Below are positions 17,170 to 26,504 of a DNA stretch of 64,000 nucleotides, piece by piece; positions within the stretch are counted from its first letter, which is position 1, and every line of letters begins with the position of its first letter. The DNA is taken from NCBI GenBank assembly GCA_963750295.1, contig CAVVPY010000001.1:992001-1056000 (forward strand), in the 5' to 3' direction. This DNA comes from CAVVPY01 sp963750295. Its GTDB lineage: Bacteria > Actinomycetota > Actinomycetes > Mycobacteriales > Jatrophihabitantaceae. A model generated the notes under the pieces. It made no database searches. It saw only the letters and a program-made list of their open reading frames with translations, and was not told where the DNA came from. Made by a program: the position numbers and the translations under genes.

Positions 17170-17467
17170 CACTGCCCTCCGCCCGGCGCTGACGCCGCAA
17201 ACCTTTCGCGTGGTCGCGGTTGCCGAGGCGATCTCGTGGCCGGCCCTGATCGCCGCGACGATCGTCAAGTACGCCGCCGACGCGCCGCTCGGCGTGCACA
17301 TCCTCGGCCCGGTCCACGGCGTGCTGTTCCTCGGCTACGTCGCCCTTGCGCTCGGCGTGCGGCGTCGGCTGCAGTGGGGCCTGCGCACCACGTCGATCGT
17401 CCTCGTCGAGGCGTTCCTGCCCTTCGGCGGCCTGCTGGCGGCACGCCGGCCGGAATTGCGCCGCTAG
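17162..17467 (+). CDS. DUF3817 small membrane protein
   Basis: 101 residues with three hydrophobic segments (AEAISWPALIAATIVKY, GVLFLGYVALALGV, TTSIVLVEAFLPFGGLL). The pattern FRVVAVAEAISWPALI then GPVHGVLFLGYVALAL is typical of DUF3817 proteins, whose function is unknown. The ATG lies 8 bases inside the end of sufT, so it may be the last member of the suf message. Its final 4 bases overlap the convergent metallopeptidase gene. Confidence 0.85.
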   Translation: MSDTALRPALTPQTFRVVAVAEAISWPALIAATIVKYAADAPLGVHILGPVHGVLFLGYVALALGVRRRLQWGLRTTSIVLVEAFLPFGGLLAARRPELRR

Positions 17468-18384
17468 CCGAGGCTCCCCGTGGCGAACGTGTCGCAGGCC
17501 TTGGGGTTGCCGGTCCGGTAGCCGGTGCTGAACCACTTCTCGCGCTGCGCGGACGTGCCGTGGGTGAAGCTGCTTCGGTCGACGCGCCCGCTGCCGAGGT
17601 TCTTCTGGATGTAGTCGTCGCCGATTCGCCCGGCAGCGTCCAGGGCTCGTGCGATGTCGTCGGCCGTGATGTCGGTGATCAGCACCTCGCCGTCCGGGCC
17701 GGGCGTCGTCGTCGCATGCTTCGCCCAGACCCCGGCGTAGCAGTCCGCCTGCAGTTCCAGGCGCACGGACCCGGACGTGGGCCCGGTTCCAGTACCGACG
17801 CGATCCGAGGTCCCGAGCAGGTCCTGCACGCGGTGGCCGTACTCGTGGGCGAGGACGTAGGCGTCCACGAACAGCCCGCCTTGGGCGCCGAACTCGGTCC
17901 GCAGGTCGTCGTAGAAGGACAGGTCGATGTAGACCGTGCCGTCCGGTGGGCAGTAGAACGGCCCGGCGCCACTGGTCGCCGAGCCGCATCCGGTCGACAC
18001 GCGGCCGGTGAACCACACCGTCGGGGCCGGGCGGTACTTCACTCCCAGCGCAGGCAACTGCTCAATCCAGTACGCCTGGATCGAGTCGATGTCGGCGACA
18101 ACGGCGCAGTCCAGGTTCTGCTGCGCGTCTGCCCCGGTCTTGCACTCGGCGCTGACCTCGGAGTTGTCTGCCGTGGCCGGGCCGCCGGACTGCCCCAGTT
18201 GGCCGAGGACGTCGTTGACGGCCCGGCCGGCATCGCCGCCGCCCAGCACCGACACCAGCAGGTAGATCGCGACACCGACGATGCCGACCCCACCGCCGCC
18301 CACGGCGAGCCCGCTCCGCCCGCCCGTCCGGCGAGCGTCGCGCACCTGCGAGGTGTCCAAACGTGCCCGTTTGTTGTACTTCAC
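17464..18384 (-). CDS. Membrane-anchored neutral zinc metallopeptidase (YpfJ family)
   Basis: 306 residues. A cytoplasmic basic N-terminus, one membrane helix (GIVGVAIYLLVSVLGG, about residues 34-49) and an outside peptidase domain with the zincin motif HEYGH at 180-184. Nearby ELQADCYAGVWA supplies the third ligand region, as in the YpfJ/DUF-type neutral zinc peptidases (COG2321). Four further cysteines in the outside domain may form disulfides. The substrate is unknown. The GTG start has TAGGGT 6 bases before it. Confidence 0.9.
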   Translation of the reverse strand: MKYNKRARLDTSQVRDARRTGGRSGLAVGGGGVGIVGVAIYLLVSVLGGGDAGRAVNDVLGQLGQSGGPATADNSEVSAECKTGADAQQNLDCAVVADIDSIQAYWIEQLPALGVKYRPAPTVWFTGRVSTGCGSATSGAGPFYCPPDGTVYIDLSFYDDLRTEFGAQGGLFVDAYVLAHEYGHRVQDLLGTSDRVGTGTGPTSGSVRLELQADCYAGVWAKHATTTPGPDGEVLITDITADDIARALDAAGRIGDDYIQKNLGSGRVDRSSFTHGTSAQREKWFSTGYRTGNPKACDTFATGSLG

Positions 18385-18390
18385 TATCGC

Positions 18391-18396
18391 ACCCTA
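18391..18396 (-). promoter_or_regulatory. Candidate -10 box of the metallopeptidase gene
   Basis: TAGGGT on the minus strand ends 6 bases before the GTG start. Confidence 0.45.
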
Positions 18397-18427
18397 AGCG
18401 GCGCGATGCGTCACGTCGCCGCCACGG

Positions 18428-18718
18428 TCAGGGCTTGGCCTTACCAGGTCGCGCCTGACCGGACAGGTCGATGAGTTCGTAGACACGGGCGAGCAGATCA
18501 CCGGCTCCCGGCCGGTCTGAATCGCCGGCCGCCGCCTCCACCCGGGTGGCGATCTCATGGATGATGAAGCCCGCGTGCTTGCGCAGCGCGACCATCAGCG
18601 CGGCGAACTCCTCGGACTCGCGCAGCGACAGCAACGCGGTGTTGATCTCCTCGATCCCCTTCACCCCCGAGCGGGCTCCCATCGTCCATCCCAGGTAGAA
18701 CGCCAGCAGTGCTTCCAT
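18428..18718 (-). CDS. Small conserved-type hypothetical protein
   Basis: 96 residues, not recognised. It begins MEALLAFYLGWTMGARSG, a short hydrophobic stretch with a glycine-rich turn, then a mostly helical, charged body (ALLSLRESEEFAALMVALRKH). It lies 7 bases after the YceI-like gene on the same strand, so it is probably co-transcribed. It is supported by the tight spacing and by codon use typical of the region. No domain could be named. Confidence 0.65.
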   Translation of the reverse strand: MEALLAFYLGWTMGARSGVKGIEEINTALLSLRESEEFAALMVALRKHAGFIIHEIATRVEAAAGDSDRPGAGDLLARVYELIDLSGQARPGKAKP

Positions 18719-18725
18719 CGCTGTC

Positions 18726-19277
18726 TCAATCCTCTAGGTCGTTGGTCGACACTGCCCGGACGCGGTACCGCACGGTGACTTCCGGATAGATCTGCAGCAT
18801 GAACAGGCGGGGCAATTCGATCTCGAAATCTCGTACGTCGATCAGTTGCGTCCCGGACACGACGACGGCGACGTCGGACGATTCCGCGTCCACGTGCACG
18901 TCGAGCGCCATCGCCCCGGTCTGGGTCTGGCTCTTCCCGTGGATGGTCACGTCGCCGAGCACCGAGTAGCGCCCGCCGCCGAGTCCCTCGGTGCCGCGCA
19001 ACTCCGCGGTGATCGTGGGGTAGCGCCTTTCGTTCAACCGGCTGCGCACTTCCGAGTCCCACAGCTTGTTGCCCGACGTCAGTGACGCGACGGGCAGGGC
19101 CAGGGATGCCTCCGGAAGGCGCTCAAGCACGAGCGCATCGCCGTCGAGCGTCCCGTGGAAGCGACCCGTGACGGTCGCGCTGCCGAAGACGATCGGGCCG
19201 ACACTGCTACGGGCCTCGACCAGGATCGCCGACTCGAGGGGAACCACCGTGAGCGTCACCGTCTGCTGGCGCGACAC
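18726..19277 (-). CDS. YceI-like lipocalin-fold protein
   Basis: 183 residues, beta-rich. The blocks RRYPTITAELRG, VLGDVTIHGKSQ and the ending PEVTVRYRVRA match the YceI pattern, in which a lipocalin-like barrel binds a polyisoprenoid or other lipid. YceI proteins are often exported, but no signal peptide is visible here, so a cytoplasmic form is likely. The GTG start is chosen; no strong ribosome site is seen. It pairs with the following 96-residue gene. Divergent from the small ORF and kinase genes. Confidence 0.7.
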   Translation of the reverse strand: MSRQQTVTLTVVPLESAILVEARSSVGPIVFGSATVTGRFHGTLDGDALVLERLPEASLALPVASLTSGNKLWDSEVRSRLNERRYPTITAELRGTEGLGGGRYSVLGDVTIHGKSQTQTGAMALDVHVDAESSDVAVVVSGTQLIDVRDFEIELPRLFMLQIYPEVTVRYRVRAVSTNDLED

Positions 19278-19384
19278 GATGTGATCCGTCGGGGATTCGG
19301 CCGCGCGACGGTGTCAACAGTCACCGAACCCCCCTCGCTGGTTGCGCTGAGCCTACGCCGATCCCGGCTTGCCTTACGGAAAAC

Positions 19385-19413
19385 TTACATCGATGGGACG
19401 GGCGGAGTAGCCT
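19385..19413 (+). promoter_or_regulatory. Candidate promoter, -35 TTACAT / -10 TAGCCT
   Basis: TTACAT and TAGCCT are separated by 17 bases in the AT-richer gap, upstream of the 32-codon ORF and of the kinase gene. Confidence 0.4.
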
Positions 19414-19446
19414 GCGTTCTGTTCACCTGCCGGAAGGGGCCCGGAG

Positions 19447-19545
19447 ATGTCGATTCTGGTTCGAGCTGCACTTGTCCTGTTGCTACTGATCATGGGATCG
19501 CTGATCCCTGGCCTGGCTCGGTACTTCTCCTTCCGAGAGATGTAG
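19447..19545 (+). CDS. Candidate 32-residue single-helix membrane peptide
   Basis: An ATG-started ORF with AAGGGG about 9 bases upstream. It encodes a short N-terminus, one hydrophobic helix (LVLLLLIMGSLIPGLA) and a tail RYFSFREM. The shape (one helix followed by an RY-x-x-x-R-x-M end) resembles the very small actinobacterial membrane proteins of the DUF6893 type, from memory. It has its own promoter-like sequence. The evidence is the ribosome site, the sensible topology and the location in an otherwise empty gap; there is no homology search behind it. Confidence 0.45.
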   Translation: MSILVRAALVLLLLIMGSLIPGLARYFSFREM

Positions 19546-19644
19546 CGCGGGCCGGGTGCTGGCCGGTCGGTCGCCATGTTTGCCCCCGATGGGGTAGGAC
19601 CCGCCGCAACACCCTTGCGCGCCCGCGGTCCGGACCTTGCTCGG

Positions 19645-19650
19645 TATCGT
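19645..19650 (+). promoter_or_regulatory. Candidate -10 box of the histidine kinase gene
   Basis: TATCGT ends 6 bases before the GTG chosen as start. Confidence 0.35.
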
Positions 19651-19656
19651 GGCGGC

Positions 19657-21144
19657 GTGCGTTCGCGTGTTCCGCAGACGCCGTTGCGGGCGATCGGCGA
19701 GGTGTCGTCGGACGGCCTGATCGAACTCGACGACGCGGGCTCGGTGCTGGCGGCGAACCGGGTCGCCCGGCGGCTGTTCGGTGTCGCACTCGCCCCTCTG
19801 CCGAGCAGGCGGCTCGACCACGCGTTCGCGGACCGCAGCGGCTGGATCGAGATCCTGACTCGGGCCCTGCGTGGTGAGCACGTGCAGGGCTACCGCGCCG
19901 AGTTGGTTCCCGGCGCCCGGCCTCGCGTGCCCGTCCAACTCGCGCTGGTGCCGCTGCGCGAGGCGCCCGACCGGGCGCTCCACACCGTGCTGGTCGTCGT
20001 CCGCGACCTCAGCGAGCAATTAGCCTCCCAGCAGGCCCTCGCGGACAGCGAGCAACGGATCCGCCGGGCCGAATCGCTCGCGCGGACGGGCAGCTTCGTG
20101 GTCGACGCCGCGCAGCGCTCGGTCCAGTGGTCGCACGGCGTGTTCGACATCTTCCGCACCGACCCAGGCCGGTTCGACTCCACTCTGGACGGTCACCTCG
20201 CGTTGGTGCACGAGGACGACCGCGAGCAGGTCGCGGGCATGCTCGCGCAGGCGCTGGCGGGGCAGACGCCGACCGGGGTCGACCACCGGATCATCACCCC
20301 GCAGGGCGAGCAGCGGTGGGTGTTCGTTGCGGTCGAACCGCGCTTCGACGCCGACGGTGCGGTGCTCGGGCTCAGCGGCGCCTGCCAGGACATCACCGGA
20401 CGGGTCGCGACCGAGCAGATGCTGCAGAGGGCGCTCCAGCGCGAGCAGCAGGTGAGCGAGGAATTGCGGCGCCTGGACGCGATCAAGGACGAGTTCCTGG
20501 CGACCGTCTCGCACGAACTGCGGACGCCCCTGACCTCGATCGCCGGGTTCGCGGCCCTGTTGGGCGAGCGTGCCCCCGAGCAGCACCTGCTTGTCGAGCC
20601 GCTCGAACGCAATGCGCGCGAGATGCGCGATCTCATCGAGCGGCTCCTCGACCAGGCCCGCGTGGAGTCCGGGCGCGTCCTGCTCGAGCCGCAGGAGTTG
20701 CCGCTGGCCGAGGCGCTCCGATCGGTGCTGGCGGGCCTGCCCGGGGTGACGCGCGACAGGGTGGTCGTGGACGTGCCTGACGACCTCGCGATCTTGATGG
20801 ACCCGCCCGCCTTCGGTCACATCGTGAGCAACCTCGTCACGAACGCGATCAAGTACGGCGGCGACGGGGTGATCACCGTGAGTGCCGGCGTCGTCGACGG
20901 GTCGGTCGTCGTGGCGGTCTCGGACCGCGGGCCGGGCATCCCGCTCGAGTACCAGCCGAACCTGTTCGACGCGTTCTTCCGCGTCCCGGGCACGGCCGGG
21001 ACGGCGCGCGGCAGCGGGTTCGGGCTTTCGATCGTGCGGCGTTACGTCCACCTGCACGGAGGATCGGTCTGGTGTGAGAGTGCGCCGGGGGAGGGGACGG
21101 TCTTCCGTTTCAGCGCGCCGCTCGCCAGCAGCGCCGGGCGATGA
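19657..21144 (+). CDS. PAS-domain sensor histidine kinase (soluble)
   Basis: 495 residues without membrane segments, so it senses something in the cytosol. Order: PAS domain (DGLIELDDAGSVLAANRVAR), second PAS/PAC domain (SLARTGSFVVDAAQRSVQW to ACQDITGR), HisKA with phospho-acceptor His286 in VSHELRTPLTSIAGF, then HATPase with the N-box NLVTNAIKYGG, G1 SDRGPGIP and G2 GSGFGLSIV. The GTG at 19657 is preferred because a -10-like TATCGT precedes it; an in-frame ATG 27 codons upstream is possible. Its stop overlaps the receiver gene (ATGA), giving a kinase/receiver pair. Confidence 0.92.
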   Translation: MRSRVPQTPLRAIGEVSSDGLIELDDAGSVLAANRVARRLFGVALAPLPSRRLDHAFADRSGWIEILTRALRGEHVQGYRAELVPGARPRVPVQLALVPLREAPDRALHTVLVVVRDLSEQLASQQALADSEQRIRRAESLARTGSFVVDAAQRSVQWSHGVFDIFRTDPGRFDSTLDGHLALVHEDDREQVAGMLAQALAGQTPTGVDHRIITPQGEQRWVFVAVEPRFDADGAVLGLSGACQDITGRVATEQMLQRALQREQQVSEELRRLDAIKDEFLATVSHELRTPLTSIAGFAALLGERAPEQHLLVEPLERNAREMRDLIERLLDQARVESGRVLLEPQELPLAEALRSVLAGLPGVTRDRVVVDVPDDLAILMDPPAFGHIVSNLVTNAIKYGGDGVITVSAGVVDGSVVVAVSDRGPGIPLEYQPNLFDAFFRVPGTAGTARGSGFGLSIVRRYVHLHGGSVWCESAPGEGTVFRFSAPLASSAGR

Positions 21145-21530
21145 CGACCGTCGCGCTCGTCGAGGACGAGGCCGACATCAGGCTGCTGTGCCGGATCGCG
21201 CTCGAAGGCGGCGGGCACGAGGTGAGGGAGGCCGACTCGGGGGACGCTGCCCTGGCGCTGCTGGCGACGACGCTGCCGGACGTCGTGCTGCTCGACATCC
21301 AGTTGCCCGGCGTGTCCGGTTGGGTGGTACTCGCCCACATCCGTGCCGATCCCCGGTTGCGCGGGGTCAAGGTGATCGTCTGCTCGGCCCATGCCGGCCC
21401 GCGCGACCAGCGCCGAGCGACGGCCGACGGGGCCTTCGCATTCCTGCCCAAGCCGTTCCTGCCCGCCGAACTGCTCAAGCTCGTCGCCGCGGCCCGGACC
21501 GGCGAACCGGCCGAGCCGGGATATTGCTGA
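21141..21530 (+). CDS. Single-domain response regulator (CheY-like)
   Basis: 129 residues, only a receiver domain. The acidic pocket is E9/D11 region in LVEDEADIR, the phospho-acceptor is Asp52 in VVLLDIQLPG, and Lys104 is in LPKPFLP. There is no output domain, so it must act by protein-protein contact or pass the phosphate on. The ATG overlaps the stop of the histidine kinase, its likely partner. Confidence 0.93.
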   Translation: MTTVALVEDEADIRLLCRIALEGGGHEVREADSGDAALALLATTLPDVVLLDIQLPGVSGWVVLAHIRADPRLRGVKVIVCSAHAGPRDQRRATADGAFAFLPKPFLPAELLKLVAAARTGEPAEPGYC

Positions 21531-21542
21531 GCGTCGGACGGT

Positions 21543-21630
21543 TACGATGGAGGGCGTGAGACCCCTGCTGCAGTAGCCGACGGGCCGTTGTCACGCCACC
21601 CCTCTGCCCTCTGCCTGGGAGTTCTACGCA
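21543..21630 (+). promoter_or_regulatory. ABC-F leader: promoter, tiny leader ORF and inverted repeat
   Basis: A -10-like TACGAT (21543-21548) ends 7 bases before a GTG that opens a six-codon frame (Val/Met-Arg-Pro-Leu-Leu-Gln, stop TAG at 21574-21576); an ATG three codons earlier is in the same frame. GGCGTGA (21553-21559), which covers that GTG, is complementary to TCACGCC (21591-21597). The remaining 33 bases lead to the ATG of the ABC-F gene. The arrangement is that of a leader-peptide attenuator. Confidence 0.45.
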
Positions 21631-23250
<1,620 letters not shown>

Positions 23251-23413
23251 ACTTCCGGGCAGCTTGTGGTGACACGTGGGTGTGGCACGAAATATCCGGA
23301 TGGTCTGCCAAGATCACCGCTAACGACGACAAAACGACCGGGACCCAATTATCGACGGCACGTATTGGCCAACTCGATCTTGCCCCGTGGACTGCTGTGC
23401 TGCTATCAACACC

Positions 23414-23430
23414 CCTGCTGGACTAGCAGG
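23414..23430. repeat. Short hairpin upstream of the HTH gene
   Basis: CCTGCT and AGCAGG flank GGACT, a perfect 6-bp stem with a 5-base loop, in the 234-base gap between the ABC-F gene and the small HTH gene. It could be a 5' UTR structure; no T run follows. GATC occurs at 23312 and 23376 in the same gap. Confidence 0.4.
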
Positions 23431-23484
23431 TGCGCGCCGTGTCCCGCCGAGGCGCCGCACCCCCGAACAAACGAGGGGCGCGCA

Positions 23485-23697
23485 ATGGCAGTGCTGAAGA
23501 AGGGCGCTCGGATCACTGGATCCGACCGCAACAAGCTCGCGATCGATCTGAAGAAGCAGTACGACAAGGGCAAGAGCATCCGAGAGCTGGCGGCCACCCA
23601 CGGCCGTTCGTACGGCTTCGTGCACCGTGTCCTTTCCGAGTCGGGAGCGACGTTGCGCGGCCGCGGCGGGGCCACTCGCGCGAAGTCGAAGAAGTAG
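23485..23697 (+). CDS. Small HTH protein, Gbn-like nucleoid-associated candidate
   Basis: 70 residues, very basic. A helix-turn-helix (SIRELAATHGRSYGFVHRVL, residues 32-51) is flanked by basic tails (MAVLKKGARITGSDRNK and RGRGGATRAKSKK). It matches the small, highly conserved actinobacterial HTH proteins; the Streptomyces member SCO1839 (Gbn) is reported as a GATC-binding nucleoid protein, recalled from memory. The ATG was chosen for the family-like N-terminus and the GAGGGG sequence upstream. Two GATC sites lie upstream and several lie in its own first codons, which would fit autoregulation. Confidence 0.85.
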   Translation: MAVLKKGARITGSDRNKLAIDLKKQYDKGKSIRELAATHGRSYGFVHRVLSESGATLRGRGGATRAKSKK

Positions 23698-23699
23698 CG

Positions 23700-24512
23700 C
23701 TGGACGCGACAGCGCCGGCCACGCAGCTCGACGTCCCGCCCGAGGCGGGGCTGTCCGCTGTCATCACCGGTGAGGTCGCCACGATCACGCTCGATCGGCC
23801 GGACCGGCTCAATGCCCAGACCCCGCACACCTGGCAGGGGCTGACCCGGATCGGCGAGCAGCTGCCCGGGACGGTGCGCGTCGTCGTGCTGCGCGGCGCC
23901 GGTCGGTCGTTCTCGGCCGGGCTGGATCGGTCGATGTTCACGGCCGAGGGCGTCGAGGGCGCTCCCGGCATCCTGACCATCGCCGGCGGGTCGCAGGCCG
24001 AGGCAACGGCGCAGATCGGTGCGTGGCAGACAGCGTTCGACTGGACGTCGCGTCCGGGCATCGTCAGCATCGCCGCGGTCCAGGGCCACGCGATCGGCGG
24101 CGGATTCCAGCTCGCGCTCGGCGCAGACATCCGCATCCTGGCCGACGACGCCCAGTTCTGCATGGCTGAGCCAACGCTCGGAATCGTCCCCGACCTCGGC
24201 GGCACCAAGCGACTCTGCGATCTCGTCGGGTACTCGCGCGCCGCGGAGATCTGCCTCACCGGCCGGCGGGTTGGTGCCGAGGAGGCGCTGCGCATCGGCC
24301 TCGCGTCCCACGTCGTCCCGCCGGCCGAGCTCGACGCCGCGGTGCAGCGGACCGTCGCCGCCCTGCTCGCGGTCAACCGCGACGCGGCGGCCGAGACCAA
24401 GGCGCTGCTCATGGCCGCCGCCCGGCGGACGCAGGCCGAGCAGCAGGTGGCCGAGACCGAGGCGCAGTACCGCAGGCTGCGCGCACTCACCGGACTCGAC
24501 GCCGAGGACTGA
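23700..24512 (+). CDS. Enoyl-CoA hydratase/isomerase family protein, start codon unusual
   Basis: About 270 residues from a CTG start. Crotonase fold: ITLDRPDRLNAQTP, oxyanion-hole block RGAGRSFSAGLD and GHAIGGGFQLALGADIR, catalytic region MAEPTLGIVPDLGGTKRL with a Glu at the usual position. It should hydrate or isomerise an enoyl-CoA thioester; the physiological substrate is unknown. No ATG, GTG or TTG lies in frame between the upstream HTH gene and the core of the domain, so the CTG 3 bases after the HTH stop is the best start. The next GTG (23873) would remove the first beta strands. Position matches echA12 (Rv1472) beside the ABC-F gene. Confidence 0.85.
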   Translation: MDATAPATQLDVPPEAGLSAVITGEVATITLDRPDRLNAQTPHTWQGLTRIGEQLPGTVRVVVLRGAGRSFSAGLDRSMFTAEGVEGAPGILTIAGGSQAEATAQIGAWQTAFDWTSRPGIVSIAAVQGHAIGGGFQLALGADIRILADDAQFCMAEPTLGIVPDLGGTKRLCDLVGYSRAAEICLTGRRVGAEEALRIGLASHVVPPAELDAAVQRTVAALLAVNRDAAAETKALLMAAARRTQAEQQVAETEAQYRRLRALTGLDAED

Positions 24513-24593
24513 GGACGTTCGCCCGGTTGTTGATCGGGGTCCTGTACCTGGTGTCGGTGGGAACACCTACGGTGGCAATGATGTTGCGCTGCC

Positions 24594-24598
24594 GGAGG
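24594..24598 (+). promoter_or_regulatory. Ribosome binding site deciding the ABC exporter start
   Basis: GGAGG lies 6 bases before the ATG at 24605. It is one of the few strong ribosome sites in the window and fixes this start. Confidence 0.7.
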
Positions 24599-24604
24599 TA
24601 ATAC

Positions 24605-26494
24605 ATGACGGGTCCGTCCATGCACGCGTACGCGTGGCGATCGATGCCGCGCCGGGGTGACCCAGCCGCGGGTACCAAGATTCCGCGCGGCACCTGGCGG
24701 CGGGTCCTGCGTTTCGCCTCGGCCTACCGCAACTCGCTGCTCGTGTTCCTCGCCCTGATCGTCGCGGACGCGCTCGTCGGCGTGGCGACGCCGGTGCTGG
24801 CCGGGCGCGTGGTCAATGCGATCACCTCCCAGGAGGCCGCGCATGTCGTGGTCTGGATCGCGGTCATCATCGCCGGGTTGGCCGTCGTCGACGCGATCCT
24901 GTCCTTCGCGCAGCGCTGGTACTCCGCGCGTATCGGCGAAGGGCTGATCTTCGACCTGCGCACCGCCGTCTTCGACCACGTCCAGCGGATGCCGCTCGCG
25001 TTCTTCACCCGCACCCAGACCGGTGCTCTCGTCAGCCGGCTGAACAACGACGTGCTCGGTGCGCAGCAGGCGTTCACGTCCACCCTGTCGGGGCTGGTCA
25101 GCAATGTCGTCGGCCTCGTGCTGACTGCAACGGTCATGTTCACCCTGTCGTGGCAGATCACGGCGATCTCGCTGGTGATGCTGCCGGTGTTCGTGCTGCC
25201 TGCCCGTCGAATCGGGACCCGGCTGCAGGAGATCACCCGCGAGTCCTACAACCTGAACGCGTCGATGAACGCGACGATGACCGAGCGGTTCAACGTCGCC
25301 GGTGCCCTGCTGGTCAAGCTGTTCGGACGTCTAGGCGACGAGGACGCCTCGTTCCGCGGGCGCGCGGCCCGCGTGCGCGACATCGGCGTCACGTCGGCGA
25401 TGTATGGCCGGGCCTTCTTCGTCGCGCTCAGCCTGGTGGCATCCCTCGCCCAGGCGCTCGTCTACGGGCTCGGGGGCTACTACGCGATCACCGGCCAACT
25501 CTCGGCCGGCACGGTCGTGACCCTCGCGCTGCTGCTCACCCGCCTCTACGGGCCGTTGACCGCGCTGTCCAACGCCCGCGTCGACATCATGAGTGCACTG
25601 GTGAGCTTCGATCGGGTCTTCGAGGTGCTCGACCTCGATCCACTGATCTCCGACGCCCCTGACGCGGGCGAATTGCCGGCCGACGCGCGCTCGATCGAGT
25701 TCGACGAGGTGCGCTTCTCCTATCCCTCCGCGGACGAGGTGTCGCTGGCCTCGCTCGAAGACGTCGCCGTCCTCGACAACGCGGCCCCGGTCGAGGTGCT
25801 CCACGGCATCTCGTTCCGTGCTGCGCCGGGCGAGATGATCGCGCTGGTGGGGCCTTCCGGAGCGGGCAAGACCACGATCAGCCAACTCGTTCCGCGTATC
25901 TACGACGTGCGCTCCGGCGCGGTCCGGGTGGGCGGTCTCGACGTCCGCTCGGTGACCCAGGACTCGCTGCGCGACCGGATCGGCGTGGTCAGCCAGGAAG
26001 CGCACATGTTCCACGACACGATCCGCGAGAACCTGCGCTACGCCCGGCCCGAGGCAACCGAGAGCGAACTGTGGGCTGCGATCGAGGCGGCGCAGATCGG
26101 CGAGCTGGTGACGGCACTTCCGGACGGCCTGGACACCGTTGTCGGTGACCGCGGCTACCGGCTCTCGGGCGGCGAGAAGGCACGCCTGGCGATCGCCCGG
26201 CTGCTGCTGAAGCAGCCGCAGATCGTGATCCTGGACGAGGCGACAGCGCATCTCGACAGCGAGAGCGAGGCGGCGGTCCAGCGCGCGCTGGAGGAAGCTC
26301 TCGCCGGCCGGACGTCACTGGTCATCGCGCACCGGTTGTCCACCGTGCTGTCCGCCGATCGCATCGTGGTGCTCGACGCGGGCCGGGTCGTCCAGACGGG
26401 CACTCACCGCGAACTGCTCGCCGCGGGCGGGCTGTACGCCGAGTTGTACCGCACCCAGTTCGAGCGTCAGGCGGCCGGCGCCGGCCTGTCCTGA
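24605..26494 (+). CDS. ABC exporter, fused membrane and ATPase domains
   Basis: A 629-residue half-transporter of the MsbA/LmrA/SAV1866 type. The membrane domain (about residues 35-340) has six helices (LVFLALIVADALVGVATPVL, VVWIAVIIAGLAVVDAIL and others) and the coupling segment MPLAFFTRTQTGALVSRLNND. The ATPase domain has Walker A GPSGAGKTT, signature LSGGEKARLAIARLL, Walker B VILDEATAHLD and the H-loop IAHRLSTV. It works as a homodimer or with an unlinked partner to export lipids or drugs. The start is fixed by a strong ribosome site. It converges with the ROK regulator gene 10 bases later. Confidence 0.94.
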   Translation: MTGPSMHAYAWRSMPRRGDPAAGTKIPRGTWRRVLRFASAYRNSLLVFLALIVADALVGVATPVLAGRVVNAITSQEAAHVVVWIAVIIAGLAVVDAILSFAQRWYSARIGEGLIFDLRTAVFDHVQRMPLAFFTRTQTGALVSRLNNDVLGAQQAFTSTLSGLVSNVVGLVLTATVMFTLSWQITAISLVMLPVFVLPARRIGTRLQEITRESYNLNASMNATMTERFNVAGALLVKLFGRLGDEDASFRGRAARVRDIGVTSAMYGRAFFVALSLVASLAQALVYGLGGYYAITGQLSAGTVVTLALLLTRLYGPLTALSNARVDIMSALVSFDRVFEVLDLDPLISDAPDAGELPADARSIEFDEVRFSYPSADEVSLASLEDVAVLDNAAPVEVLHGISFRAAPGEMIALVGPSGAGKTTISQLVPRIYDVRSGAVRVGGLDVRSVTQDSLRDRIGVVSQEAHMFHDTIRENLRYARPEATESELWAAIEAAQIGELVTALPDGLDTVVGDRGYRLSGGEKARLAIARLLLKQPQIVILDEATAHLDSESEAAVQRALEEALAGRTSLVIAHRLSTVLSADRIVVLDAGRVVQTGTHRELLAAGGLYAELYRTQFERQAAGAGLS

Positions 26495-26504
26495 CCCGGC
26501 TCCG

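Noticed and set aside
19576..19656. Earlier ATG start for the histidine kinase
   Set aside because: The 27 extra residues are Arg/Gly/Pro-rich without a domain, and a -10-like box lies between this ATG and the GTG; kept only as an alternative.
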